This document shows positions 10,846-21,778 of a stretch of DNA of 64,000 nt, piece after piece. This DNA comes from Agapetus fuscipes (lineage: Eukaryota; Arthropoda; Insecta; Trichoptera; Glossosomatidae). Location: assembly GCA_951799405.1 (NCBI GenBank), contig OX637333.1, positions 17,421,960-17,485,959 of the forward strand, in the 5' to 3' direction. Under the pieces are notes generated by a model. That model saw nothing but the letters and a program-made list of their open reading frames with translations, was not told where the DNA came from and did no database searches. The translations under genes were made by a program, and so were the position numbers. Within the stretch, counting starts at the first letter, position 1, and each line of letters begins with the position of its first letter.

Positions 10846-11458
10846 CGTTTAATAATAAAGAGAAATAACTCGAAAATTGGGAAAATCGAGATTTTGTAAT
10901 AAAACCATAGAGTTATAAGGTATAGAGATGAAGTCCAGACCAAAATAATGTCCCCTATTTTTTGGACTGAAGCGCTGAACCTCGATCCGCGTGCAAATGT
11001 AATGCTCGGTTTTGGTCTCATTATTTCGTCAGCGCTCCGATCGTAAACATCTCGTTAAAAGTGGTTTGCTGTGTGAAAAGGTGCAAAAATAGGTCCGAAA
11101 AAAATAAACTAATGGATGAAATCACATTTCACATGTAATTTTATGTTTTTAATACGCTAATTAACATTTTATTTATATTTTGTACGAATTATTAACAGGC
11201 GCGTGCTAGAACAGCGCGTCTATTTTAAAGATACTGTTCCCGCGTGTGAAAGACAGGGACAACAGCGCCCAGGGCTGTACTCGAAATAATCGAGCCTCTT
11301 GAAAAATATTTTCCACTGACTACTAAAAAACAAAGTGGCACAAAAATGATAATTTTAGGAATCCTTTGACTAATAAATGGAATATAAATACAAAAAAATG
11401 AGGTTTAATACGGTGTACTCTTGAAAAATTGGCTATGATATTTGACGGTTCAAATGAT

Positions 11459-11706
11459 CTAATCTAATCTAAGCTGGAAAGATATATATCATTTAAGATT
11501 TATATTAAATGCATTCCCACAAGCAGACATGTATAATTTCGCGCTAACACATGCCGCAAGTGAACCTACAATATACAAACTCAATCTCAAATGAACATCA
11601 GCTCTGCAACTCTTGCCGTCCTTCCCTGAAACAGGGGTGACATTGGCAAAGTGAGCCATTTTTTACAGTATGGGTGGTCAGCCGCATACCAACCTATAAG
11701 TCAAGG
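11459..11706 (-). repeat. SINE1 copy with 7 bp target duplication
   Basis: Full-length copy flanked by a perfect AAATGAT duplication at 11452-11458 and 11707-11713. The tail reads (CTAAT)n in this orientation. Confidence 0.9.
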
Positions 11707-11954
11707 AAATGATAACAACTCAAATTATACGTAACGTAGCGAGTTTTGAAATAGTACGTACAATAAAATACAGATTAACATTTTTTAAACCCAATACAAC
11801 GACAGCCATTGCAAAAAAACATTTTTTTAACTTAGCGTGGTTTGTAAGTGGATTACTCAAATATTTCATCTAAATTACTGTGAGAGATTACAATTTCAAA
11901 CGAGACGTATTATTAAAGATTTTAAATTATGATTACGGTCATTAGACATTTTAT

Positions 11955-12250
11955 TTAATAAAAAAACGGATTTTATTGACCGTGCAAAAGAGCAGAACAA
12001 TTTTCTCTACGTTTCGTCGGAGTAATATCCGACGTCCTCAGGAGATGTGTCTCTTCTACAAAGAAGAACCACGAACTGTTGAATTATTGTTGTTTGACCT
12101 TCGGCCACGATCAAACAACAATAATTCAACAGTTCGTGGTTCTTCTGTGTAGAAGAGACACGTCTCCTGAGGACGTCGGATATCACTCCGACCAAACGAA
12201 GAGAAAATCGTTCTTCTCTTTTGCACGGTCAGTAAAATCCGTTTTCTTCA
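11955..12250. repeat. ~300 bp near-perfect palindrome with hammerhead-like motif
   Basis: Two ~140 bp arms meet at a short TTCGGCCACGA centre near 12100. Reading outward, each arm contains AACAGTTCGTGG, then CTCCTGAGGACGTCGGATA, then a TCCGAC closing strand, then GCACGGTCARTAAAATCCG. The left arm (minus strand) has CTGAGGA, a GTCGGA/TCCGAC stem and GAAACG in order, reminiscent of a hammerhead core. The right arm has CAAACG in place of GAAACG. The arms look like two head-to-head copies of a small retroelement end. GAGACGTATTATT occurs on both sides, at about 11902 and 12257. Confidence 0.7.
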
Positions 12251-12337
12251 TTCTATGAGACGTATTATTTAAAAAATTGAAATAATAAAATCTTTAATTG
12301 ATGAGGCATTCGCTTTGTAACCTTTCTACAATCAACA

Positions 12338-12572
12338 TTCTAAGTTGCCAAGATGTATTAACATTTAAAGCTCATATCAAATGCACGCCCACAAACAAAC
12401 ACGTGTAGTTCGTGCTTACAAATTCTGAATGCTTATAAATAAAATCCAAGCCTCAAATGAACATACACCCTTAAACTTTTGCCGACCTTCCCTGAAACAG
12501 GGGTGACATTGGCAAAGTGATCCATTTTTTACAGTTTGGGTGGTCAGCCTCATACCCTATAAGTCAAAGAAA
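12338..12572 (-). repeat. SINE1 copy
   Basis: Minus-orientation copy running from TCTAAGTTGC to TATAAGTCAAAGAA, with a small deletion near CATACCCTATAAG. Confidence 0.8.
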
Positions 12573-13446
12573 TTTGTTTTTTAAATATAAAAATGAAATC
12601 GTGTTTTCGAAACCAGTAGTACATTAATAAATTGTACTCGTCCCGTAAACATATACAACATATATTTTGATTTTTAATAATTAAATTTTAAAACCTTTCT
12701 GTTTTATATTACTTATTCTTACCAGTTACCCTGAAGCGGCTCTGGTAACCATTTTTTGCCAGAGCGATGACTTACCGTTATTCTAGTAAAAGGTCTGTAC
12801 ATACATATATGATTTCTAAACGATGTAATCTTATTACTTCAAAACAATAACGCCAGAATCACTTTATGCATGGAGCTTTACATTATAAAAAAAATATATC
12901 TTTTAAAGCTTCCATTAGTTGCACGTGTCTGCAGAGCGAGACAAAATTATTTTTTCCTCGCTTCTAATGCTTCACACAGATCTTAGATGAACAATAAAGA
13001 ATCGAACACAAAAGCGCCCGAGTGAGAATGCAAAAAATTATTATTTTGTGTATATCAAGTGAACGACCTTTTGTGATAAATATTTTACTATCTTCATTTT
13101 ACTTTCCTTGAGATGGGTCCATATTTTCATGTTTCTTTTGTACCAAACACGCAGTCTATTCATTAGTATGTCAATGAATAAAACGCAAGAACAATGCGAG
13201 AAGAATAGGTAGAATGCGACAGCCGTTCAATTTTGACGAATATGACCGAGATAAAACATCGGCCGCCTTTTTCATCCCATACAAGTTGTACTGGCTGTCT
13301 GAACTTCAAACGTGATTTCCCAGCATTCATGTTTTTTGAGTTATTGCTCTTTATTATTAAACGTGCGATATGTCATCCACCATCTCCAGTACAATCAAAA
13401 GTAGTATTGCATCAATCATTAATAATAAATCATACTTTATTTTCAG

Positions 13447-13515
13447 TGAAACTGAAATCAAACCTAAAGATGAAATAAAAGACATCGGGGATGAGAAGCT
13501 TGTCCGTGATTGCAG
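13447..13515 (+). CDS. Zinc-finger gene, linker exon
   Basis: Exon of 69 bp with a good acceptor (ACTTTATTTTCAG ending at 13446) and donor GTTGGT at 13516. It encodes an acidic and lysine-rich linker, ETEIKPKDEIKDIG then DEKLVRDC. The terminal cysteine codon plus two bases (AG) join the T that opens the next exon, giving C-S-V-C. This supplies the first cysteine of the first zinc finger in the next exon, a strong independent argument that the splice is real. The short exon would be missed by ORF scanning. Confidence 0.75.
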
Positions 13516-13751
13516 GTTGGTATTAATTGTGTCTCACAGGTTATCTGTTCATCAAAAAATGTTTGACAGTTTCCACAACATAATTTGTATAAATATTTAA
13601 AAATATAAATGGTAAAACATTGTTTTAATTGACTTTATTCTTTTTGTTTTTGCTCGAATATTTTCGCCTAATGAGGCATCTTCAAGAGCAGAATGGTTAC
13701 AAATATATTTTTATAAAATAATTTTCAAAATATAATTTGTATTTATTTCAG

Positions 13752-13994
13752 TGTTTGTGGGCAGAACTTCCCAAGCCACAACTCCATGCTACGCCATATG
13801 TCTGAACACTCTCCCAACTTTGTTTGTGAGACGTGTGGTGCGAAGTTCCGTCGCACCAGCACGCTGCGCATACACATGCTCAAGCACGCGCCCGGACACT
13901 ACCCGTGTATGCTGTGCGACAAAGCCTTCAGACAGCCTATGTACCTCCGGAAACATGTGGAGATCAAGCATGAGGGGCTACGGGAGATATACTC
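13752..13994 (+). CDS. Zinc-finger gene, exon with three C2H2 fingers
   Basis: Host exon of 243 bp between an ATTTATTTCAG acceptor ending at 13751 and a consensus GTAAGT donor at 13995. It encodes three C2H2 zinc fingers (C-x2-C-x12-H-x3/4-H). The first, completed across the upstream junction, has VCGQNFPSHNSM. The second is FVCETCGAKF, the third YPCMLCDKAF followed by HVEIKH. The fingers should bind DNA in the nucleus as part of a transcription-factor-like protein. It ends with two bases (TC) that combine with the G of exon 21981 into a serine codon just before the next finger. Confidence 0.9.
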
Positions 13995-14035
13995 GTAAGT
14001 TATAACTTAAGTAATATATTGCACAGATTAATAAA

Positions 14036-14741
14036 AGAAAAAGTTTTGATTTTTGAAAGAGATGATGAAAATATGAATTATGAATTTAAAATTAATGGAA
14101 TGAATGTTGATGTTGTAAATGAGTTTGTATATTTGGGATGTAAGTTTGAAAAAGATGGAAGAATGGCCGGTGAATTTGAAAGAAGAATAATGAAAGGCAG
14201 GTGTGTACTGGGTGCGACCGCTTGCATCGCCAGGAACCAAAATCTCTCAAAAAATGTTAGATTGGCGGTGCACGGTGGTATACTAGTGCCAACCTTGATG
14301 TATGGAAGTGAAGCCTGGACGGTGAGTGAAAGGGAAATTAGTAAAGTCCATACAGTAGAAATGGACTATCTAAGAAGTATGATTGGGAAAAAACGAAGTG
14401 ACAGGGTGAGGAATGATTTTGTAAGAGAAGAATGTGGTGTAAGGGAAAGTGTGAAAGTGAAGATTAAAAGAAGTATGTTAAGATGGTTCGGGCACTTGGA
14501 GAGAATGAGTGATGAAAGATTGACGAAGAAAGTATATGTTGCTAGAATAGATGGATGTCGTGGTAGAGGAAGACCGAGAAAAGTATGGAAGGATCAAATC
14601 TCTGAAATAGCGAATGAATGGGATATCCAGAGTCATAATAAAAGGAGGACTTGTATGAAAAAGGTTATGACTCTGGATGAAATGAAAGAAGTATGCAAGG
14701 ACAGGAAGAAGTGGCGGCTAATCTGCAATGTTGATTTCTAA
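14036..14741 (+). pseudogene. 5'-truncated RTE-B LINE fragment
   Basis: The C-terminal third of the RTE-B reverse-transcriptase ORF, starting abruptly at AAAGTTTTGATTTTTG only about 40 bp after the zinc-finger donor site and ending at TAA 14739-14741. It includes LVPTLMYGSEAW, LRWFGHLERM and GRGRPRKVWKDQI. It is open throughout and almost identical to 56855-57534, with about five differences by eye, so it is a recent copy. The catalytic YADD region is not included. A 3' UTR with a long T-run (about 14765-14798) and then a SINE1 unit follow in the same orientation. Confidence 0.85.
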
Positions 14742-14762
14742 TGTTGGTGTATTCATTTGCTA

Positions 14763-14800
<38 letters not shown>

Positions 14801-14887
14801 ATAGGAAATTTTTGACTTTTTTTGTATAGATTTCTTCGTAAGGTTTTGTTCTTTTTTATATTTAAATGTAATTTATTATTCATATTC

Positions 14888-15130
14888 CTTGACTTATAGG
14901 TTGGTATGAGGCTGACCACCCATACTGTAAAAAATGGTTCACTTTGCCAATGTCACCCCTGTTTCAGGGAAGGTCGGCAAAAGTTGTGGGGCTTATGTTC
15001 ATTTGAGGTTTGGATTTTATTTGTAAGTACACATTCAGCATTTGTAAGCGCGAACTACACTTGTTGGTTTGTGGGCATACATCTGAGAGCTTTAAATGAA
15101 TATATCTTTGCAACTTAGATTATAGATTTA
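14888..15130 (+). repeat. SINE1 copy at the 3' end of RTE-B
   Basis: Full-length plus-orientation copy. It is preceded by TATATTTAAATGTAATTTATT, closely matching the bases before the SINE1 at 48105, which also follows an RTE-B ORF. It ends CAACTTAGATTATAGATTTA. Confidence 0.85.
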
Positions 15131-15183
15131 TTATTATAATAGGCAGTGTGCAATAGGATGGTAGATCCATTGACGAATAATAG

Positions 15184-15747
15184 CAGAGTTTTACATACCA
15201 ATAAAACTCATATTATGTATGGTCCTATCTGGAATGTTCCTTCATATTTGTGAGAGAAGACGGCCCTTTTTCCCCCAGAATGATGATAATCCTTTCAATT
15301 CGGTTAATTTATTCCCAACTTTGAGTTAGGTATTTGATGTTATTTGGTACTGGTCATATTTTTGGGTTGGCCACCCTCATCTCACCAGGCAGGGAATGAT
15401 TCCCCTTCAATTGTACTCTCACAAGGCAGTAATGTGGTATACATTCCAGACAGGACCACACATAATGGGTTGTGACACACACAAAAACGGCGCTCTCTTA
15501 TCATGTGCAATTAAAAATAAATAAGCCTATATATATATATATAATATAATATATATAATATTATATAATATATATATATATATAATATTATATAATATAT
15601 ATATATATATAATATTATATAATATATATATAATATATACTTATATATATATATATAATATGAGTTTTGTTGGTATGTAAAACTCTATTATGTATTAAGG
15701 TCCTGTCTGGAATGTTCCTTATTATTTGTGAGAAGTGTTTGTTATCG
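15184..15747. repeat. Nested inverted and direct repeats around a TA tract
   Basis: AGAGTTTTACATACCAATAA (15184) is inverted at 15661-15686. GGTCCTATCTGGAATGT (about 15221) is inverted as ACATTCCAGACAGGACC (about 15446) and repeated directly as GGTCCTGTCTGGAATGTTCC (about 15698). This is a small foldback-type element, possibly rearranged. TTGTGACACACACAAAAACG near 15472 resembles the SINE-A/CR1 3' tail. Confidence 0.6.
15523..15660. repeat. (TA)n-rich microsatellite
   Basis: About 135 bp made almost only of AT dinucleotides with repeated TATAATATTATATAATA variants. Low-complexity sequence. Confidence 0.95.
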
Positions 15748-15778
15748 CCAGAGAGTTGCCAGTGTTGATATTATGTCA

Positions 15779-15904
15779 ATTGTGATGTCTTGATGGATGG
15801 GTGCAAATAGATCCGCCAAGGGTGATGATAGCTCGGCATCTATGTGATGTCTTAATGGATGGGTGCAATAGATTGGCCAAGGATGATGACCGCTTGGCAT
15901 CTAA
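15779..15904 (+). repeat. Tandem duplication, ~63 bp unit, two copies
   Basis: Both copies begin TGTGATGTCTT and end with CTTGGCATCTA or CTCGGCATCTA. They differ by several substitutions and a one-base indel. Confidence 0.8.
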
Positions 15905-17072
15905 GCTGCTTTTATATGGTTCTCGTTTGTTAAGAATGTTTGCCCTCCACTGCTCTTAACAGAGAAGTGTAAGAGAAGCTAGAAAAGTTCTTTGCAATGT
16001 TGGCATTTAAACATCACATCTGTGCGAATATGGTTAGTATGTATTTTAATTGCTCTGTCAATTTCGAAAGAAAAAAGGCATCATGAAGGCACTTACAAGA
16101 CATCATGGCATGTGTATTTAATTATTGGGTGTCAAAACAATTGGAGAAAGCAAGAAAACATAGTATTTCATGTGATTATTAAGTATTCTGTTGTGTTTAA
16201 CCGGTCTGGCTGTCAGTTGTGTCCCATGCTAACTTTCAATACCATAAGCTAGTATTGGGTCCACCTGTATTATATGCCATTGGGGAGATCAGTTCACCTG
16301 TAGCAATTGAAATAAATGTACTGAATAATATATTATTTTTCAAATGGAGCCTAAAATACCCTGAGTATATATTAGGCCGTGTTTTGGGAGCACTCTTTCA
16401 GCACTTAAGACCCCATAGAGCGAATACGTCCAAAACGGTGTTCTGGGTTTTAAATGTCCATGATGTTTACTTTTTTTTTTAAATCTGTTACTGTTAGAAT
16501 AAAATAAAGAAATGTATACTTTACAGATTGACCGTTTCCAAAAATGATAAAAGTTATTTGAATTCTGTCAAAATGTACACAAACTTATGAAATATTACGA
16601 AATAATGCTATCTGGGTTCAATGAATAACTTGAATTTTATGAATGAAAGTATACAAAAAATATATATGAATAGTAAGTTTATTAATCAAACTCAAAGTTG
16701 ACTGCATTTTTTTTTCGTGATAATGCATGTTAATTTAACAAAATACAATAAAAAAACAGCTCCGAAAATTCCATACAATTTTGTTAAGCGAAAAGCTATA
16801 GAATAAAAGCGGCTGTTTATTTCGTTTCAACGACATTCGAGCTTGAGATGCAGAACTGAGAGCACGTCCCATTGTCTAAGAAATTTCCGGCGCGCGAGCT
16901 TACGCATACAACACCCGATTTTGACGTGTGTGTGTGAATCCATTTGCTCACGCACCAGGGTCGCAATCTTTAACTTAATGGGCTTTTTTCTTGATTTAAA
17001 AAAAAAATATCGATAGTTTTGAAGTTGAACCATTCTTTTTTATAAATAGTTTTGTGAATTAAAATTGTCTTC
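15905..17072. other. Intronic stretch without recognisable gene
   Basis: Within the second large intron of the zinc-finger gene. I see only short chance open frames and A+T-rich sequence. No terminal repeats or known element motifs were identified. Confidence 0.5.
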
Positions 17073-17145
17073 ACCAACCAAATTTGTCTGGCTAGACAAT
17101 AACGCGGCAAGAAGCTTCACTATATGTGTAGCTTAGTTAAGTTGA
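17073..17145 (+). repeat. SINE-B 3' end fragment
   Basis: Contains ATAACGCGGCAAGAAG and CACTATATGTGTAGCTTAG, the diagnostic end of the SINE-B body. Confidence 0.65.
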
Positions 17146-17162
17146 GTTGATCATATATTTGT

Positions 17163-17385
17163 GTTCTTTAACTTGTAGGTTGGCATGTGGCTGACCACCC
17201 ATGCTGTAAAAAATGTGTTTACTTGCCAATGTCACCGCTATTTCAGAGAAAGTAAAAAAAAAATGTATGTAGATACACATGCAACATGTGTAAGCGTGAA
17301 TTTAGATGTGCCTGCATATTATAGGCGTGCATTAAATATGAATAAGCCTTGAATGTCAATACATCTTTGTAACAGAGATCGAATA
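17163..17385 (+). repeat. SINE1 copy, diverged
   Basis: TTCTTTAACTTGTAGGTTGG start, recognisable GGCTGACCACCCATGCTG segment, internal deletion in the middle, tail near TTTGTAACAGAGATCG. Confidence 0.75.
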
Positions 17386-17429
17386 AGCTATATTGAAAAC
17401 GACCAAAGTCCGTCGATATTGAAAATGAG

Positions 17430-17700
17430 GCAACTCTGCAGAGGCTCTGGCCACCCCTAGCGGAATGGTGACAGAGTTACAGTCTGTAATAATCTATAAT
17501 CGAAGTTGCAAAGCTAAATTAACAATCAAAACTCGTATCAAATGCATGCCCACAAACACGTGTTAGTTCGCGCTTACAAATGCTGAATGTGAACTTACAA
17601 AATAATAAAAACCAAACTAGAAAATGAACAAATAAATAAAGTGGAAATATATCTACAGAGGTACTGGCCACCCCTAGCGGAATAAAGACTAGATACAAGT
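17430..17700 (+). repeat. RTE-A 3' UTR fragment(s) with inserted SINE1 piece
   Basis: Two blocks carry the RTE-A 3' UTR landmark GGCCACCCCTAGCGGAAT (about 17449 and 17666). A partial minus-orientation SINE1 lies between them (about 17495-17635, AATCGAAGTTGC through ACTAGAAAATGAAC). Confidence 0.6.
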
Positions 17701-17849
17701 AGCCAAAAATATTGAGAACTCATGCTGCAGTCATTTAGGGCGTTGCTTAAATTACAATTTTAAAACATTAAATAATTGGTAAGATTTCTAATAATGAAGA
17801 AAATGTGAAACATTTTTTTTAAATTAGTTTTCGGTGAACGAGGAGTAAC

Positions 17850-19638
17850 CCTGTGCAATAGAAATTTGTGAAAGGGACATCGCCATCCCAGATCTGTACA
17901 CATATAGTATAATTTGAGGCAATGTAACATTATCGCTACATGCAACACAACAACATAACAACATCGCTAATGAACTATCACTCCCTCTGGCAATGATTTT
18001 CAATAAGTCCCTTATTACAGGTATATTTCCTGATGCCTGGAAGAGGGCGCACATAGTTCCAATACACAAATCTGGTCCTAAAACTTCTGCAGAAAACTAT
18101 CGACCTATATCCATCTTACCCGTATTTGGTAAATTGTTTGAGAAGTTGATCTATGATCAAATATATCATTTACTCGTTTCTCAGCTACCCAAATCCCAAC
18201 ATGGTTTCCTCAAAAAAAGATCAGTCGTCTCCAACTTAGCAGTCTTCACAGATTACGTGTTTGATGAGATGGAAAAGGGTGGCCAAATTGACGTAATCTA
18301 CACGGACTACTCAAAGGCCTTTGACAGGGTAAGCCATAGCATATTATTGGATAAACTACAAACACTTGGCGTGCATGGGAATCTGCTGCGGTGGTTTGCA
18401 TCATACCTGATAAAAAGATCTCAAGCGGTTGTTCTTGGTGGCTGCAAGTCGGACTTCTTTAGTATTCCGTCTGGTGTCCCCCAGGGCTCTCACCTCGGAC
18501 CGCTTCTTTACAATGTATATGTCTATGACATTGAACAGTGTTTTAATTTTACAAAATGTTTATTATATGCTGATGATACTAAAATTTACTTAGGAATTAA
18601 TAGCATTCAGGACTGCATGAAGCTGCAGGATAATTTGGACAACCTTACACATTATTGTATTAAAAACAAATTAGATCTTAATGTATCTAAGTGCCATAAG
18701 ATATCTCTTACCCGCAAGACAAACCCCTTAAAGTTTAATTATCAACTCAAGGGTGAATACCTTGACACTGTGACTGGGGTGAGGGACCTTGGTGTTTTTA
18801 TGGATGCTAAATTAATTTTTGATGCCCATATTTCCTCTACCACCGTTAAATCTTACAAAATGCTGGGATTTATTTTAAGGACCTGTGAGCCCTTCAGGGG
18901 TTCTAATGCCGTTAAGATGGCCTATTGCGCGTATGTTCGCAGTAGGCTTGAATTCGCTTCACCTATTTGGAATCCACAGTACAGTGTTTATAAGGAACAA
19001 ATAGAAGCTATACAAAAGAAATTTCTAAAGCATCTAAATTACAGGGAACATTTAACTTTTAATAATTATCATGATGCTTGCCGTCATCACGGTTTTATGT
19101 CCCTAGAAGCCCGTCGAACGCTATTAGATATGGCTTTTCTGTACGATATAGTACACGGCCATATTGACTCCACCGTTCTTTGTGAGGGGCTCACTTTGCG
19201 TGTACCTACAAGGCGCACTAGGTTAAATTCACTTTTTTATACGGGAGCGCACACTACAAATTATGCCAGGAACTCGACTTTAACGAGAGCTATGTTTTGT
19301 TATAACTCAAATTTTAATCACCTGGACATTTTTTGTTTGTCCAAAAACGCATTTCTTCAAGGGGTGCGGATGTACTACTTGAGAAAATGCAAAACTGATT
19401 GAATGGCATCCTCTTCCCCTTCCATTGTCCTTTCTATCCTATTTTCCCAAATCTTCTCTGATAAAAACCTCCGCATTCATATTATTTTTCTTTTGTTCTT
19501 TTCGTTTGCTGTTACATTTGCTGTAGACAAGCTTTTATTGTAATTATTTTTATTTAAGAAAACTATTATTGGCCTTATATGTATTTATTATAAATCTTTA
19601 CTTGTTTCATGTGTATGTGCTGTTGTTTTCTGTAATAA

Positions 19639-19671
<33 letters not shown>
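17850..19671 (+). mobile_element. 5'-truncated Jockey-clade LINE with poly(A) tail
   Basis: Non-LTR retrotransposon copy lacking its endonuclease. It has the reverse-transcriptase region, a 230 bp 3' UTR and an A-run of about 33 bases (19637-19671) preceded by AATAAATAAA. Coding similarity seems to begin near 17850 with a degraded IPDLYTYS-type start. It lies in sense orientation inside the last intron of the zinc-finger gene. Confidence 0.8.
17993..19402 (+). CDS. Jockey-clade reverse transcriptase (truncated ORF2)
   Basis: Uninterrupted 469-residue frame. The reverse-transcriptase motifs are in order: PDAWKRAHIVPIHKSG and ENYRPISILP near the start, KSQHGFLKKRS, VIYTDYSKAFDRVSH (motif A), SGVPQGSHLGPLLY (motif B), LLYADDTKIY (catalytic YADD) and LGVFMDAKLIFDAHI (thumb side). 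The C-terminal region has SPIWNPQYSVYK. The listed ATG is internal to the original ORF2. The endonuclease and normal start are missing, so this copy is not autonomous, but the absence of stops over 1.4 kb suggests a fairly recent insertion. Confidence 0.85.
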   Translation: MIFNKSLITGIFPDAWKRAHIVPIHKSGPKTSAENYRPISILPVFGKLFEKLIYDQIYHLLVSQLPKSQHGFLKKRSVVSNLAVFTDYVFDEMEKGGQIDVIYTDYSKAFDRVSHSILLDKLQTLGVHGNLLRWFASYLIKRSQAVVLGGCKSDFFSIPSGVPQGSHLGPLLYNVYVYDIEQCFNFTKCLLYADDTKIYLGINSIQDCMKLQDNLDNLTHYCIKNKLDLNVSKCHKISLTRKTNPLKFNYQLKGEYLDTVTGVRDLGVFMDAKLIFDAHISSTTVKSYKMLGFILRTCEPFRGSNAVKMAYCAYVRSRLEFASPIWNPQYSVYKEQIEAIQKKFLKHLNYREHLTFNNYHDACRHHGFMSLEARRTLLDMAFLYDIVHGHIDSTVLCEGLTLRVPTRRTRLNSLFYTGAHTTNYARNSTLTRAMFCYNSNFNHLDIFCLSKNAFLQGVRMYYLRKCKTD

Positions 19672-19672
<1 letters not shown>

Positions 19673-20108
19673 ATTATTAGTCAAAATAAATGACACCAAA
19701 AATCATTTTTGCATGCAGAACTTGTATTTATCATATCACGTCAAAGTAGAAAGGGACAAACATATTTCTGTCTCACGGCTCTCATCTACCAGACAGAGGA
19801 AAAAGTATTGAACACAAGATGTTGTGACACACAATGCAAAAACTAATCATTTTTTGCCTCAGTGTCACGACAGTATGTTGTTGTTGCCGAACAATATCAA
19901 TAGTTGTTGCCGAACTGAATTAAACACACAATTCATACAACAATATTCATCTTCTGTTCTTTTAAAAATTCAAATTACGCGCGGTATAGCACATAATATT
20001 ATCTGCCCGCCGCTTGTCAGTTCGCTTCACTTCCCCTCTCTCCTCCACACTCCGCCCCGCACTCCGCCCCACACCCTCATCGCGGATAGCGCTAGCGGGC
20101 TCTCGCTA
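19672..20108. other. Intronic stretch with a G+C-rich patch
   Basis: No gene recognised. The part near 20005-20105 is unusually C-rich, with repeated ACTCCGCCCC motifs, and precedes a strong hairpin. TTGTGACACAC at 19821 recalls the SINE-A tail. Confidence 0.4.
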
Positions 20109-20175
20109 CATTATTATCATCATAATATTTCAGTTCCATCTTTAGTTGAACTGACATATTATGATGATAATAATG
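20109..20175. repeat. 67 bp hairpin with 28 bp arms
   Basis: Arms 20109-20136 and 20148-20175 pair with a single mismatch around an 11-base loop (CATCTTTAGTT). The arms contain ATTATCATCATAATAT. This may be the centre of a foldback element. A small-RNA precursor is possible but not supported by anything else. Confidence 0.75.
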
Positions 20176-21176
20176 ATAGCGTACTCATAGTGACAACTAT
20201 TTCTCCCAATACGTGCACGAACAATTATTATAACGAAAAGGGGAGCCTTAAAAAGGGACAACGCAATACGTTAGAAAGGGTAAATAGAAGAACGAGACAC
20301 CGCTATGTGGTATTGTGAGAGAGATGTACCATGTGTTTAGGAACCTTCTGTTTTTTGTTAGTTTCTTTGACATTTATTTGTTACATTAAACGAGCTTCAA
20401 AAATATATATTTCGGGGTTTTTTTCAAGTTTCCTTTTTGAATATAAAAACAAAAAAGTTAAAATAATGTAAATTAAGGGTGTTTTCGTGATTATTTTTGA
20501 AAACAGCGTGTGTGTCTTAAGTTATTTTCTTTAAAGTATTAATTAACCTAAAAAAGTCTTGTCATTTGTTGAATTTTTCGTACTTCTTTTTTCAATTGCA
20601 TGTTTCTTTTCTAAACAAATAATGATAAAAAGTAACAATGTTAAAGGTGTGAAATTGTGGTGTGAAATGTCATTTTTTTTAATAATAATTATTTTGAGGC
20701 TGACAGTTATCCCTGTTTGGAGATTGATAAAAGTGGTAAGTCTTATCTTTCTTTTTTGGATTTTAATTTGTTAGTACACATGCAACATTTGTAAGCTTAA
20801 ACTTACACGTGTATGTTTGTGGGCATACATTTGGTATGAATTTTAAATGTTAACATATCGAAGCCACTTATAAGAATAAAGAAGTGTTTTTTTGACTTTT
20901 CAAAGTTTGTGTATTCACACAGTGAAAATTAATTTTTATAAGATTTTTTTTATTTTTAAAAACACAGTTTTATTTTCACAAATTGCACAAAACCATTGAA
21001 GTATATTAAAAGTGATTTATTGCCTTCCAATTAAGTACCAACCTTATTCTTGACTTGAGTTATTGCAAATGATAGTTAGCGCGAATAATAAACAAAACAG
21101 TGTGTATTGAATAATTGTAATTCAACTGACTACTGAAAATTTGTGCAACAAAATATTTAATAAACTTAAAATAACA
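20176..21176. other. Intronic A+T-rich stretch with partial SINE1
   Basis: No gene recognised. A diverged 3' half of SINE1 in plus orientation is present at about 20765-20870 (AACTTACACGTGTATG then TTTGTGGGCATACAT). Confidence 0.45.
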
Positions 21177-21246
21177 AGCGCCCTTGGAGTGACATTGAGT
21201 TACGAAACGGCCCTTATAAGGAAATCATCATAATCATCATCATCAT
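21177..21246 (+). repeat. Retroposon 3' end with (ATC)n tail, copy 1
   Basis: CGCCCTTGGAGTGACATTGA, then GTTACGAAACGGC and a tail of CATCATCATCATCATCAAC. It shares about 65 bp with 21779-21845. Confidence 0.65.
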
Positions 21247-21778
21247 CAACATAAAACATTGATTCTTCTTTAATAGCCTTTCGTTTTATGGCAAAGTTCA
21301 CAGATAAAAAATTATATTGCAGGAAAATTGCTAACATGGCAGCCAATGTCTAAAGATCTATAAAATTGGGATTTTACGAAAAGTATCTAAAATTTCGTTG
21401 TCCAATAAATAAGCTACTGAAAAAAAAACATTCATATCTTGTAAGGAGTTGCTCCTTCTTAGTAGACCCAAAGTTAGCTTTCGATTCTACACTGATTTGA
21501 AATAGTTCTGAGCTTCAGAAGTCGTTGATACTGTAGCGTAGGTACATAATTATGTAATAGCACATTTTTACGATAAATTAATATCTGGGTTTATGGGAAC
21601 TGAGAAAATCCCGAATTGTTGCCTACCCATGGCTAAAAAGCAATGCACGCCACTGTGTGAGACATGCCTTTTATTTGGATTTCGAGAATGGAGAGCAAAC
21701 CATAACACTAGGTATATATAGCGCTCAAAACTCACCGGCGTTTGAGGACGGTAGCCTCTTAAAAGTCATTTGGGCCCT

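Noticed and set aside
14765..14798. Poly(A) tail of a minus-strand LINE
   Set aside because: The T-run lies inside the 3' UTR between the plus-strand RTE-B ORF and the plus-strand SINE1, and no coding remnant lies on the minus strand next to it.
15523..15660. CRISPR-like or phased repeat
   Set aside because: Simple AT microsatellite with no spacers.
17824..18069. Minus-strand ORF with a Cys-rich segment
   Set aside because: Antisense of the start of the Jockey reverse-transcriptase region.
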